DNA from: an uncultured Oscillospiraceae bacterium
GTDB taxonomy: Bacteria; Bacillota; Clostridia; Oscillospirales; Oscillospiraceae
Assembly (NCBI GenBank): GCA_900756715.1
Contig: CAAELC010000092.1
Span: forward strand, 1 to 20,566
Reading direction: 5' to 3'
Length of the DNA: 20,566 nucleotides
The position numbers were made by a program, and so were the translations under genes. Numbering within the stretch: the stretch's first letter is position 1; each line of letters begins with the position of its first letter. Of the stretch, positions 15,202 to 20,469 are shown one piece after another. A model generated the notes under the pieces. That model ran no database searches. It saw only the letters and a program-made list of their open reading frames with translations, and was not told the DNA's origin.

Positions 15202-15375
15202 TCATTGCTTGCGGGCGGTGATATATTCATCTCCCGGCCGCCAATAAGGGCAGGCATTCCATTTGCAGGAAAGAAAGCGCACCATTTCATCCTCGTCCAG
15301 ATCCATCTGACAGAGATAATCGTCATACTCCTCGTCATAGGAGTAGTAGACGCAGGTTTCGCACTGGCCGGTCAT
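15202..15375 (-). CDS. Small cysteine-rich protein, DUF6472-like
   Basis: A 57-residue acidic protein with five cysteines (C5, C8, C22, C37, C42) and the pattern CETCVYYSYDEEYDDYLCQM, DEDEM, then CPYWRPGDEY. The pattern fits a small Clostridia-specific family that I recall as DUF6472; the cysteines suggest metal or zinc binding, but no function is known to me. I choose the ATG at 15375, which overlaps the glucosidase stop (ATGA). The longer frame from 15417 would only add residues inside the glucosidase gene. It is the last gene before a strong terminator. Being coupled to the glucosidase says they are co-expressed, not that they act together. Confidence 0.8.
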   Translation of the reverse strand: MTGQCETCVYYSYDEEYDDYLCQMDLDEDEMVRFLSCKWNACPYWRPGDEYITARKQ

Positions 15376-16997
15376 GACTGTCCGCCCCCCGCCGTGCGCA
15401 GGATTACAGCCTCCCACGGCTGAAGCATTCCGTCAAAGCGGGTATAGCCGTAGCTGGAAAGCACCAGCTGCCCTACCGCATCGGTACAGACCGGCCGGTC
15501 GGAATGGTTCAGCACCACCACAAATGTCTCGTCTCCCAGCGTGCGGCTGTAGGCCGACAGGGTTTCATCCGTTCCCAGCAGCTGAAAATCGCCGTGCAGC
15601 AGGGTCTGACAGCCGCGGCGCAGCGCAATGAGACGGCGGTAATAGTCCAGAACGGAATAAGTTTCCTTTTCCTGCGCGGCAACATTGATTTTCTTATAAT
15701 TTCCGTTGACGGCAATCCACGGTGTGCCATCGGTAAAGCCTGCCTGAGGCGCATCCGACCACTGCATGGGGGTGCGGGAATTATCCCGGCTGCTGCGGGC
15801 AATCGCGCGCCAACGAATCCCCTTCGGAATCCCACGTTTCTTCATGATCTCCTCCATACGCAAAGACTCCACATCCCGGATGTCCTTCATAGAGGTATAA
15901 TCAAAGTTCGTCATGCCAATCTCCTGGCCCTGATAGATGAAGGGGGTACCCCGCAGGGTCAGCAGCAGGGTTGCCAGCAGCCGGGCAGAGCGCATGGGAT
16001 AGCGGTCGCTTCCGAACCGGGAAACGGACCGGGGCTGGTCATGATTTTCAAGGTACAGCGCATTCCATGGAAGCTCCTCCTGCCACTTGGCCAGCGTCAG
16101 CATAAAGCGCGACCACCGGAAAGGGGCGGAACGCCATTTCGTGCCGTGCCGGTCGCAGAGCATATGCTCAAAGCTGAACACCGCGTCCAGCTCGCCCCGC
16201 TCCGGGTCACAGAATTTCCGGGCTTCCTCCGGGCCTGCCATGGCGGTTTCCCCCACCGTGAAGGCCCCGTACTCATCCAGTATTTTTCTCAATTCCCGCA
16301 GCACCACATGGGTACCGTCCAGCCCGTTATAATGCTCCGCACCCACCGGAAAGGTCTTCTTTCTGGATGAGGCCAGACTATCCTTATACAGATAGTTGAT
16401 GGCATCGCACCGAAAGCCTGCCACACCGCGGTCCAGCCAGAAGCGCAGCACCTTCTTCATCTCCTCCAGCACCACCGGATTGTGATAGTTCAGATCAGGC
16501 TGGTGGGGCGCAAACAGGTGCAGGTAGTATTCGCAGCTTTTTTCGTCGTATTCCCACACAGTGCCTCCGAAAAAGCTGGTCCAGTTATTGGGCAGCTTAC
16601 CCGGTGCGGGGGCGGGCTGCCAGTAATAATAGTCCCGATAGGGGCTGTTTTTATCCCGGGCGGCCTGAAACCACGGGTGCTGGGACGAGGTGTGGTTCAT
16701 GACCAGATCCAGAATAATCCGAATGCCCCGCCGGCGCGCCTGCGCCACCAGCTGGTCAAAATCCTCCATGGTGCCGAAGTCCGGGTGAATGGCGCAATAG
16801 TCACTGATGTCGTATCCGTTATCCTCGTTGGGCGAGGGATAGATCGGGCTGAGCCAGATGGCGTCCACCCCCAGCCGCTGCAGATCGTCCAGATGTTGAG
16901 TGATACCCGGCAAGTCCCCAATGCCGTCTCCGTTGCTGTCGCAGAAGCTGCGGGGATAGATCTGATAGATCACCGCTTCTTTCCTCCATTGCGTCAT
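15372..16997 (-). CDS. GH13 alpha-glucosidase (oligo-1,6-glucosidase/maltase type)
   Basis: A 541-residue cytoplasmic glycoside hydrolase that removes glucose from short alpha-glucans. Seen: the start AVIYQIYPRSFCDSNGDGIG with the calcium-type loop, conserved region I DLVMNHTS, region II GFRCDAINYL with nucleophile D198, acid/base E250 in FTVGETAM, and D320 in YLENHDQPRS. Then comes the GTPFIYQGQEIGMTNF block typical of this subfamily, and a C-terminal beta domain. Region II has Ala after the nucleophile (DAIN); the well-studied isomaltase-type enzymes have Val there, so an alpha-1,4 preference is more likely. The trehalose-6-phosphate hydrolase subfamily is an alternative. AGGAGG lies 7 bases upstream of the start. 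No sugar transporter is adjacent. Confidence 0.93.
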   Translation of the reverse strand: MTQWRKEAVIYQIYPRSFCDSNGDGIGDLPGITQHLDDLQRLGVDAIWLSPIYPSPNEDNGYDISDYCAIHPDFGTMEDFDQLVAQARRRGIRIILDLVMNHTSSQHPWFQAARDKNSPYRDYYYWQPAPAPGKLPNNWTSFFGGTVWEYDEKSCEYYLHLFAPHQPDLNYHNPVVLEEMKKVLRFWLDRGVAGFRCDAINYLYKDSLASSRKKTFPVGAEHYNGLDGTHVVLRELRKILDEYGAFTVGETAMAGPEEARKFCDPERGELDAVFSFEHMLCDRHGTKWRSAPFRWSRFMLTLAKWQEELPWNALYLENHDQPRSVSRFGSDRYPMRSARLLATLLLTLRGTPFIYQGQEIGMTNFDYTSMKDIRDVESLRMEEIMKKRGIPKGIRWRAIARSSRDNSRTPMQWSDAPQAGFTDGTPWIAVNGNYKKINVAAQEKETYSVLDYYRRLIALRRGCQTLLHGDFQLLGTDETLSAYSRTLGDETFVVVLNHSDRPVCTDAVGQLVLSSYGYTRFDGMLQPWEAVILRTAGGGQS

Positions 16998-17050
16998 AGC
17001 TTTTCCTCCTGTTTTGCCCCGGCCTGAGCCGCATGATACAATACAATTAT

Positions 17051-17079
17051 ATTATAGACGGCAGGTGCGGCATCGTCAA
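17051..17079 (-). promoter_or_regulatory. Promoter of the glucosidase operon
   Basis: Minus strand TTGACG (17074-17079), 17-base spacer, TATAAT (17051-17056). The leader to the ATG is about 50 bases. Confidence 0.78.
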
Positions 17080-17091
17080 TCACCGCTTTCA
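17078..17091 (-). promoter_or_regulatory. Possible catabolite-response (cre-like) site
   Basis: Minus strand TGAAAGCGGTGATT matches the first half of the CcpA cre consensus (TGAAARCG) exactly and the second half poorly. It abuts the -35 of the glucosidase promoter, where CcpA repression would make sense for a sugar-degrading enzyme. The imperfect second half keeps this tentative. Confidence 0.28.
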
Positions 17092-17142
17092 CGGTTTTAT
17101 CCATCCGCTTCCTGATTTTTTTGAAAAATTCAAAGAAAGGAC

Positions 17143-17171
17143 ATGACTTTTCCGCCCGCTTCGGCTACAAT
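17143..17171 (+). promoter_or_regulatory. Promoter of the rhomboid-like gene
   Basis: ATGACT (17143-17148), 17-base spacer, TACAAT (17166-17171). It reads toward the TTG start at 17204, about 25 bases after the expected transcription start. Confidence 0.5.
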
Positions 17172-17203
17172 AGAGCAATGAATAAAATTAGGAGGCTGTC
17201 CTT

Positions 17204-18067
17204 TTGAAAAAACTGTATGACTCGGTGGAGCGCTTCTGTGCCCGCCATCCCAATTTTGGCGTATATAATCTGATGCGCTACATCGTCATCGGCAATGTCG
17301 CGGTGTATCTGCTGATGATGCTTACGCAAAACAGCAACGCCGCGGCCCTCAGCTTTCTCACCTTCAACCTGCATGGGCTGCTTCGGGGCGAAATCTGGCG
17401 GCTGGTTACCTTTATTTTTGTACCCGGCTATACTTCCCCCTTCTCCCTGATCCTGTCTCTGTATTTTTATTACTGGATCGGCACCACGCTGGAACGGGAG
17501 TGGGGCACAGCAAAATTCAATCTTTACTACATCGGCGGCGCTCTGCTGTCGGTTATCGGGGTGATTCTGGCCAGCCTGATTTCCGGCAACCACTATCTGA
17601 CCATCGCCGGAACCGGCTATGTGAATCTGTCCATGTTCCTGGCCTTTGCGGTACTGTTTCCGGACACCACGGTGCTTCTGTTTTTCATCATTCCCGTGAA
17701 AATGAAGTGGCTGGCCGCCCTGGACGGCGTGTTCTTTGCCTACGAGGTGGTTGCGGCTCTGCTGAGCGGGAATCTGGCCGGGGCGGTGCTGCCGCTGGTA
17801 GCGCTGTTGAACTTTTTCCTGTTCGCCTATCCCCATGTACATTACCTCCGCCAGCGCACCCGCTACCGCAATTCCAGCAGCGCCGTGCACTTCCGGCAGG
17901 CAGTGAAGCAGCAGCAACAGCAAAAGGGGTATCATCACAAGTGCGCCGTCTGCGGCCGCACGGACACGGACTATCCGGATCTGCAATTCCGCTATTGCAG
18001 CAAGTGCGCCGGGTATCACTGCTTCTGTCAGGATCATATTTTCAACCATGTACATTTTACGGAGTAA
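17204..18067 (+). CDS. Rhomboid-like membrane protein without catalytic serine motif, cysteine-rich C-terminal tail
   Basis: A 287-residue protein that begins with TTG; AGGAGG lies 8 bases upstream, which decides the start. About six membrane helices span residues 25-220. The first loop carries the rhomboid WR motif (W65, R66 in GEIWRLVTFIFVP). Where active rhomboids have GxSG, this one reads AGTGYVNLSM (G136-G138), so the usual serine nucleophile is absent. The arrangement resembles derlin-type or inactive rhomboids, which bind rather than cut membrane proteins. After a basic/Gln-rich linker, residues 247-283 hold CAVC, YCSKC (C265, C268), HCFCQDH and a last His cluster, a likely zinc-binding tail facing the cytoplasm. 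It is a single gene with its own promoter and terminator. Automatic annotation would probably call it a rhomboid protease. Confidence 0.83.
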   Translation: MKKLYDSVERFCARHPNFGVYNLMRYIVIGNVAVYLLMMLTQNSNAAALSFLTFNLHGLLRGEIWRLVTFIFVPGYTSPFSLILSLYFYYWIGTTLEREWGTAKFNLYYIGGALLSVIGVILASLISGNHYLTIAGTGYVNLSMFLAFAVLFPDTTVLLFFIIPVKMKWLAALDGVFFAYEVVAALLSGNLAGAVLPLVALLNFFLFAYPHVHYLRQRTRYRNSSSAVHFRQAVKQQQQQKGYHHKCAVCGRTDTDYPDLQFRYCSKCAGYHCFCQDHIFNHVHFTE

Positions 18068-18096
18068 GGCCTCGCCTGTCCGATAAAGTGGTCTGT

Positions 18097-18130
18097 CTTC
18101 GGGCCCCTTGTATAGGGCCCGAAGTTTTTT
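18097..18130 (+). terminator. Intrinsic terminator of the rhomboid-like gene
   Basis: CTTCGGGCCC (18097-18106) pairs with GGGCCCGAAG (18115-18124), followed by TTTTTT (18125-18130). It begins 30 bases after the stop codon. Confidence 0.92.
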
Positions 18131-18197
18131 GTATCACCTGTTTCCAGATTGGCAGAAATTCCCCCTGCATGTTGCTGCAATATGACAAAATGGTCTA

Positions 18198-18226
18198 TTG
18201 ACAAGCCAGTCCGGATACGGTATCCT
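18198..18226 (+). promoter_or_regulatory. Promoter of the riboswitch transcript
   Basis: Perfect TTGACA (18198-18203), 17-base spacer, TATCCT (18221-18226). Expected transcription start is near 18233, about 45 bases before the aptamer. Confidence 0.7.
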
Positions 18227-18276
18227 ATCATACATAAAATTTCTTATCCTTCTTAACGGAAATAGGAGCACATATT

Positions 18277-18363
18277 TGGTAAACTTGTCGAAAGGCAGGG
18301 ACACAAAGCCACGGGTCTACGGTCTGCTCTCGCAGGAGGGCGGGCTATGACAGCCGGTTGCCA
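18277..18363 (+). promoter_or_regulatory. Cyclic-di-GMP class I (GEMM-I) riboswitch aptamer
   Basis: The stretch matches the GEMM-I consensus in order. The closing stem is TGGTAA (18277-18282) with TTGCCA (18358-18363). Next is a 6-bp stem CTTGTC/GGCAGG capped by a GAAA tetraloop (18284-18299). Then comes the conserved GGGACACAAAGCC (18298-18310), which holds the CAAAG ligand-stacking adenine. A second arm is followed by the tetraloop-receptor side CTATGACAGCC (18345-18355). The guanine before TAAAC (18279) corresponds to G20 of the Vibrio Vc2 aptamer, which favours c-di-GMP over cGAMP. The aptamer senses the second messenger that controls motility, adhesion and biofilm. A terminator follows about 50 bases later. 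Confidence 0.93.
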
Positions 18364-18414
18364 TCGAAGATTCGATGTTTCAGGAGAGACGGGAGTATTC
18401 CCGGCTTTCCGTGT

Positions 18415-18450
18415 CCGCCTGCGCAGGAAATATCTTGCCGGGCGGTTTTT
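18415..18450 (+). terminator. Intrinsic terminator in the riboswitch expression platform
   Basis: CCGCCTG (18415-18421) pairs with CGGGCGG (18439-18445), and GCAGGA with TCTTGC inside, with one bulged C and loop AATA. TTTTT follows (18446-18450). Two smaller hairpins lie between it and the aptamer: CATCGAA/TTCGATG (18362-18377), which shares two bases with the aptamer closing stem, and CGGGA/TCCCG (18390-18403). A transcript ending here would be about 218 bases long. Confidence 0.82.
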
Positions 18451-18459
18451 GTATGTAGA

Positions 18460-18573
18460 CAGGGGGAGCTGCCGATACGGCAACATAGAATCGCCCGATT
18501 GCAACTGGTAGGAGCCGGGTCGGCAGGACGCAGCGCGTTCTGCCGGCTCGGCTCTGATATTGTTCTGCCCCTG
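18460..18573 (+). ncRNA. Folded region downstream of the riboswitch, possible non-coding RNA
   Basis: CAGGGG (18460-18465) can pair with CCCCTG (18568-18573), enclosing a TGCCG/CGGCA hairpin near 18470-18482 and a long hairpin. The long hairpin pairs 18512-18530 with 18536-18554, a continuous 19-bp stem with three G-U pairs and loop CAGCG. No start codon with a ribosome site is present. It may be the body of a small RNA made when the riboswitch allows readthrough, or a decayed element. No named RNA family is recognised. Confidence 0.4.
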
Positions 18574-18587
18574 CCAATTGTACTTTG

Positions 18588-18624
18588 CGCAAGAATAAGC
18601 CCGCTGCATTTCATGCAGCGGGCT
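18588..18624 (-). terminator. Intrinsic terminator of the TSCPD gene
   Basis: A perfect 12-bp stem pairs 18598-18609 with 18613-18624 around a 3-base loop; the minus-strand tail is TATTCTTG. It lies 34 bases after the TSCPD stop. On the plus strand it has no close T-run, so it would not efficiently stop riboswitch readthrough. Confidence 0.78.
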
Positions 18625-18658
18625 ATACCCTTCCGGTTTTGTTATGGCCTTGCAGGCG

Positions 18659-18916
18659 TCACTTTTTCGCCTGCTCCAGCGCCTGCTCCAGCGCAAGGGC
18701 CAGCTGGTCGGGACAGGAGGTGCTTTTCACACCGCAGCGGATACCGCGCATACGCGCAATGGCATCCTCTGCCCGCATGCCCACCACCAGCTTGGAAATA
18801 CCCTGCAGGTTGCCGCTGCAGCCGCCCTCAATCCGCACATCGCGGATGACGCCGTCTTCCACATCCACGGTCATTTTCCGGGAGCAGACCCCTCTGGGCT
18901 GATAGGTATAAGTCAT
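18659..18916 (-). CDS. TSCPD domain protein (TIGR03905-like)
   Basis: An 85-residue protein with four cysteines: C11, C33 in EGGCSGN, C61 in GIRCG and C68 in the family motif TSCPDQLA. It resembles the stand-alone TSCPD proteins of Clostridia, related to the small domain at the end of some class II ribonucleotide reductases, where the cysteines bind metal. The function of the stand-alone form is not established. I start it at ATG 18916, with AAGGAGA 9 bases upstream and a promoter just beyond. The open frame extends upstream to 19267 only because no stop intervenes, and that extension crosses the spo0A terminator and tail. Monocistronic. Confidence 0.88.
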   Translation of the reverse strand: MTYTYQPRGVCSRKMTVDVEDGVIRDVRIEGGCSGNLQGISKLVVGMRAEDAIARMRGIRCGVKSTSCPDQLALALEQALEQAKK

Positions 18917-18947
18917 GGTATCAAATCTCCTTATGAATAGTTGGGTG

Positions 18948-18976
18948 ATTATAACACAAATTTTCACCGATGACAA
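18948..18976 (-). promoter_or_regulatory. Promoter of the TSCPD gene
   Basis: Minus strand TTGTCA (18971-18976), 17-base spacer, TATAAT (18948-18953), about 32 bases before the ATG. Confidence 0.72.
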
Positions 18977-19025
18977 GATGCCTTCCCTTATTTTCCGACA
19001 TTTTCCGTCCAATCGGCAGCAAACG

Positions 19026-19055
19026 AAAAACGCACCCGGGGGACAGGTGCGTTTT
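19026..19055 (-). terminator. Intrinsic terminator of spo0A
   Basis: AAAACGCACC (19027-19036) pairs with GGTGCGTTTT (19046-19055) around a 9-base loop. On the minus strand the stem ends in TTTTT (19030-19026). It lies 71 bases after the spo0A stop. The plus-strand side also ends in TTTT. Confidence 0.85.
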
Positions 19056-19125
19056 CCATGCAGGGGCCGTGTTGGGTCGCTGCCAACAGCAGCGCTGGTT
19101 CGCCGTTGACCGCATTTTTGATCGC

Positions 19126-19884
19126 TCAACCCAGGTTCTGGCGCAGCTTTAATTGAAGCCGGTCGGCAATCATCGCAATGAATTCGGAATTGGTGGGTTT
19201 TCCTTTTGCAGAGTTTACGGTGTATCCAAAATACTTTTGCAGCGTCTCCAGATCCCCCCGATCCCACGCCACCTCGATGGCGTGGCGGATGGCTCGTTCC
19301 ACACGGGACGGAGTGGTGGAGAAGCGGCGGGCCACCTCCGGATAGAGAACCTTTGTCACAGCGTTTATGACATCCATATCCCGTACCGCAAGCAGGATCG
19401 CCTCCCGCAGGTACTGGTAGCCCTTGATGTGGGCCGGAACCCCAATTTCATGGATGATTGCCGTCACCTGCCCTTCCAGTGCCGGGGAAAAATCCCCCGG
19501 CTCCTCCTCTGGCTTTGCTGCCTGACGCATCAGTTCCAGAAGAGATGGCTCGTTGCAGGGCTTGGGCAGGAAATACCATACTCCCAGTTCCACCGCCTGA
19601 TAGACGGTTCTCTGCGCACAGAAGGCCGAGACTACCAATACCCGCGGGGCGTGGGCGCCCATTTCCTTCAGCTTGCGCAACAGGCCGAAGCCGTCCAGTT
19701 CCGGCAGCACCAGATCCATTACCACCAGCTGCGGCTGCATCTGCTGAATCAGGTGCAGCGCATCTGTCCCGGAACCGGTACTCCCTACCACCTGAAAATC
19801 ACCGGCGTTCTCCATGGTCTTCTTCAAAAGATTGCGATAGTCTTCGCTGGCATCCGCCAAAATTACACTCACTCGTTTTTCCAT
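19126..19884 (-). CDS. spo0A: Sporulation master transcription factor Spo0A
   Basis: A 252-residue response regulator that, when phosphorylated, starts sporulation. The receiver domain (1-120) has phosphoacceptor D57 in LVVMDLVLPELDG, the switch serine in VLVVSAF and the lysine in FLPKPCNE. The C-terminal DNA-binding domain (about 148-250) is unmistakable: HIKGYQYLREAI, NAVTKVLYPEVARRFSTTPS, RVERAIRHAIEVAWDRGD and KPTNSEFIAMIADRL. The first acidic pocket is unusual: typical Spo0A reads ADDN, this one ADAS (D11, A12). I choose ATG 19884, placed well after GAGGAAG; an adjacent ATG (19887) and a TTG (19911) are alternatives. spoIVB, often its upstream neighbour, is not present in the about 680 bases visible upstream. 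Confidence 0.96.
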   Translation of the reverse strand: MEKRVSVILADASEDYRNLLKKTMENAGDFQVVGSTGSGTDALHLIQQMQPQLVVMDLVLPELDGFGLLRKLKEMGAHAPRVLVVSAFCAQRTVYQAVELGVWYFLPKPCNEPSLLELMRQAAKPEEEPGDFSPALEGQVTAIIHEIGVPAHIKGYQYLREAILLAVRDMDVINAVTKVLYPEVARRFSTTPSRVERAIRHAIEVAWDRGDLETLQKYFGYTVNSAKGKPTNSEFIAMIADRLQLKLRQNLG

Positions 19885-19971
19885 CATTCGCTTCCTCGCC
19901 TTTGCTCCCAAATTTTACCAGCGCAAAATCATTCCCCCTTCAACAACAGCTCCCTGTGTTGAGTATAATTT

Positions 19972-19999
19972 AGCATACTTCGCCATGGATTTCAAGCAA
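19972..19999 (-). promoter_or_regulatory. Possible promoter of spo0A
   Basis: Minus strand TTGCTT (19994-19999), 16-base spacer, TATGCT (19972-19977), about 85 bases before the ATG. A TATACT three bases further down (19963-19968) is an alternative -10 without a good -35. No sigma-H promoter could be assigned with confidence. Confidence 0.45.
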
Positions 20000-20025
20000 T
20001 TTCTTTCGTTATTTACTGCTTTTTT

Positions 20026-20032
20026 ATCGACA
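20026..20032 (-). promoter_or_regulatory. 0A-box-like site upstream of spo0A
   Basis: Minus strand TGTCGAT differs in one base from the Spo0A-binding core TGTCGAA and lies about 27 bases upstream of the -35. Spo0A autoregulation is known in Bacillus, so the position is sensible, but a 7-base near-match is weak evidence. Confidence 0.3.
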
Positions 20033-20373
20033 TTTTCCGACTCATGTGTTTTTTCGCTAAAACCAACGGGTCTGGTGTATGGAATTACTCTTTTTTGTTA
20101 AAGATTTATCTTTCTCCTTTTTTGTGTTCGCTTTACATAGCCATTCTGCAACATTTGATTTGATAAAATCACTGCGCACATGATTCATTTTCTGACCTGA
20201 TGAATTTCTGCCGCACGACCAGTCTTCCTCTGGCCGCTTAAACAGCAAGTCTTCTTTTCCGTTTGATCGCGGATAACTTTCTCCAAAATGTCCCAACGCC
20301 GCATTCGGAGAAGTCTATTCTTGTACAATTTGTTACCATTTTGGGCTTAGTTGATGCATTTCCCCAAGAAGCC

Positions 20374-20402
20374 TTGATTTTTGTTCTTCTGCGTGCTATA
20401 CT
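20374..20402 (+). promoter_or_regulatory. Promoter of the aminotransferase gene
   Basis: TTGATT (20374-20379), 17-base spacer, TATACT (20397-20402), about 67 bases before the ATG at 20470. Confidence 0.6.
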
Positions 20403-20469
20403 TTTTTCAGTTTGATTGTTGGCTTTTCACCCATTTAGGGGTACACTCTTTCGAAAAGGGGTTTGTCTT

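Larger units (their letters stand above)
18068..18658. other. 591-base stretch with no convincing protein gene
   Basis: It contains, in order: the terminator of the rhomboid-like gene, about 65 bases with nothing recognised, a plus-strand promoter, a c-di-GMP riboswitch with terminator, a folded region of about 115 bases, and the terminator of the convergent TSCPD gene. Open frames here lack ribosome sites and family resemblance. Confidence 0.8.
19885..20469. other. 585-base AT-rich, gene-poor stretch upstream of spo0A
   Basis: The base composition is clearly richer in A and T than the rest of the window, especially from about 20000 on. It holds the spo0A promoter and possible 0A box at the left, and a promoter for the aminotransferase gene at the right. 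Between them (about 20057-20296, minus strand) is an open frame of 79 codons starting with TTG and rich in Lys, Ser and Asn codons. It has no convincing ribosome site and no recognised family. It could be a decayed gene or a transferred fragment. Confidence 0.6.

Noticed and set aside
18284..18292. TTGTCGAAA as a Spo0A box
   Set aside because: It is the conserved GAAA-tetraloop stem of the riboswitch aptamer, so its sequence is explained by RNA structure.
18277..18363. cGAMP-sensing GEMM-Ib variant
   Set aside because: The key position corresponding to Vc2 G20 is G, which favours c-di-GMP; the cGAMP variants known carry A there.
18374..18460. 27-codon ATG frame crossing the riboswitch terminator
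   Set aside because: No ribosome site and the frame is forced by hairpin sequences; no sign of a leader peptide with meaningful codons.
18358..18849. 163-codon plus-strand frame behind the riboswitch as its regulated gene
   Set aside because: Begins with TTG inside the aptamer without a ribosome site, crosses two terminator hairpins and continues antisense to the TSCPD gene.
18917..19267. N-terminal extension of the TSCPD gene to 202 residues
   Set aside because: Would run through the spo0A tail, the spo0A terminator and the TSCPD promoter; the ATG at 18916 has a good ribosome site.
20057..20296. 79-codon minus-strand open frame
   Set aside because: TTG start without a convincing ribosome site, no family recognised, in an AT-rich region where its codon use differs from all neighbours; described as part of the intergenic stretch instead.
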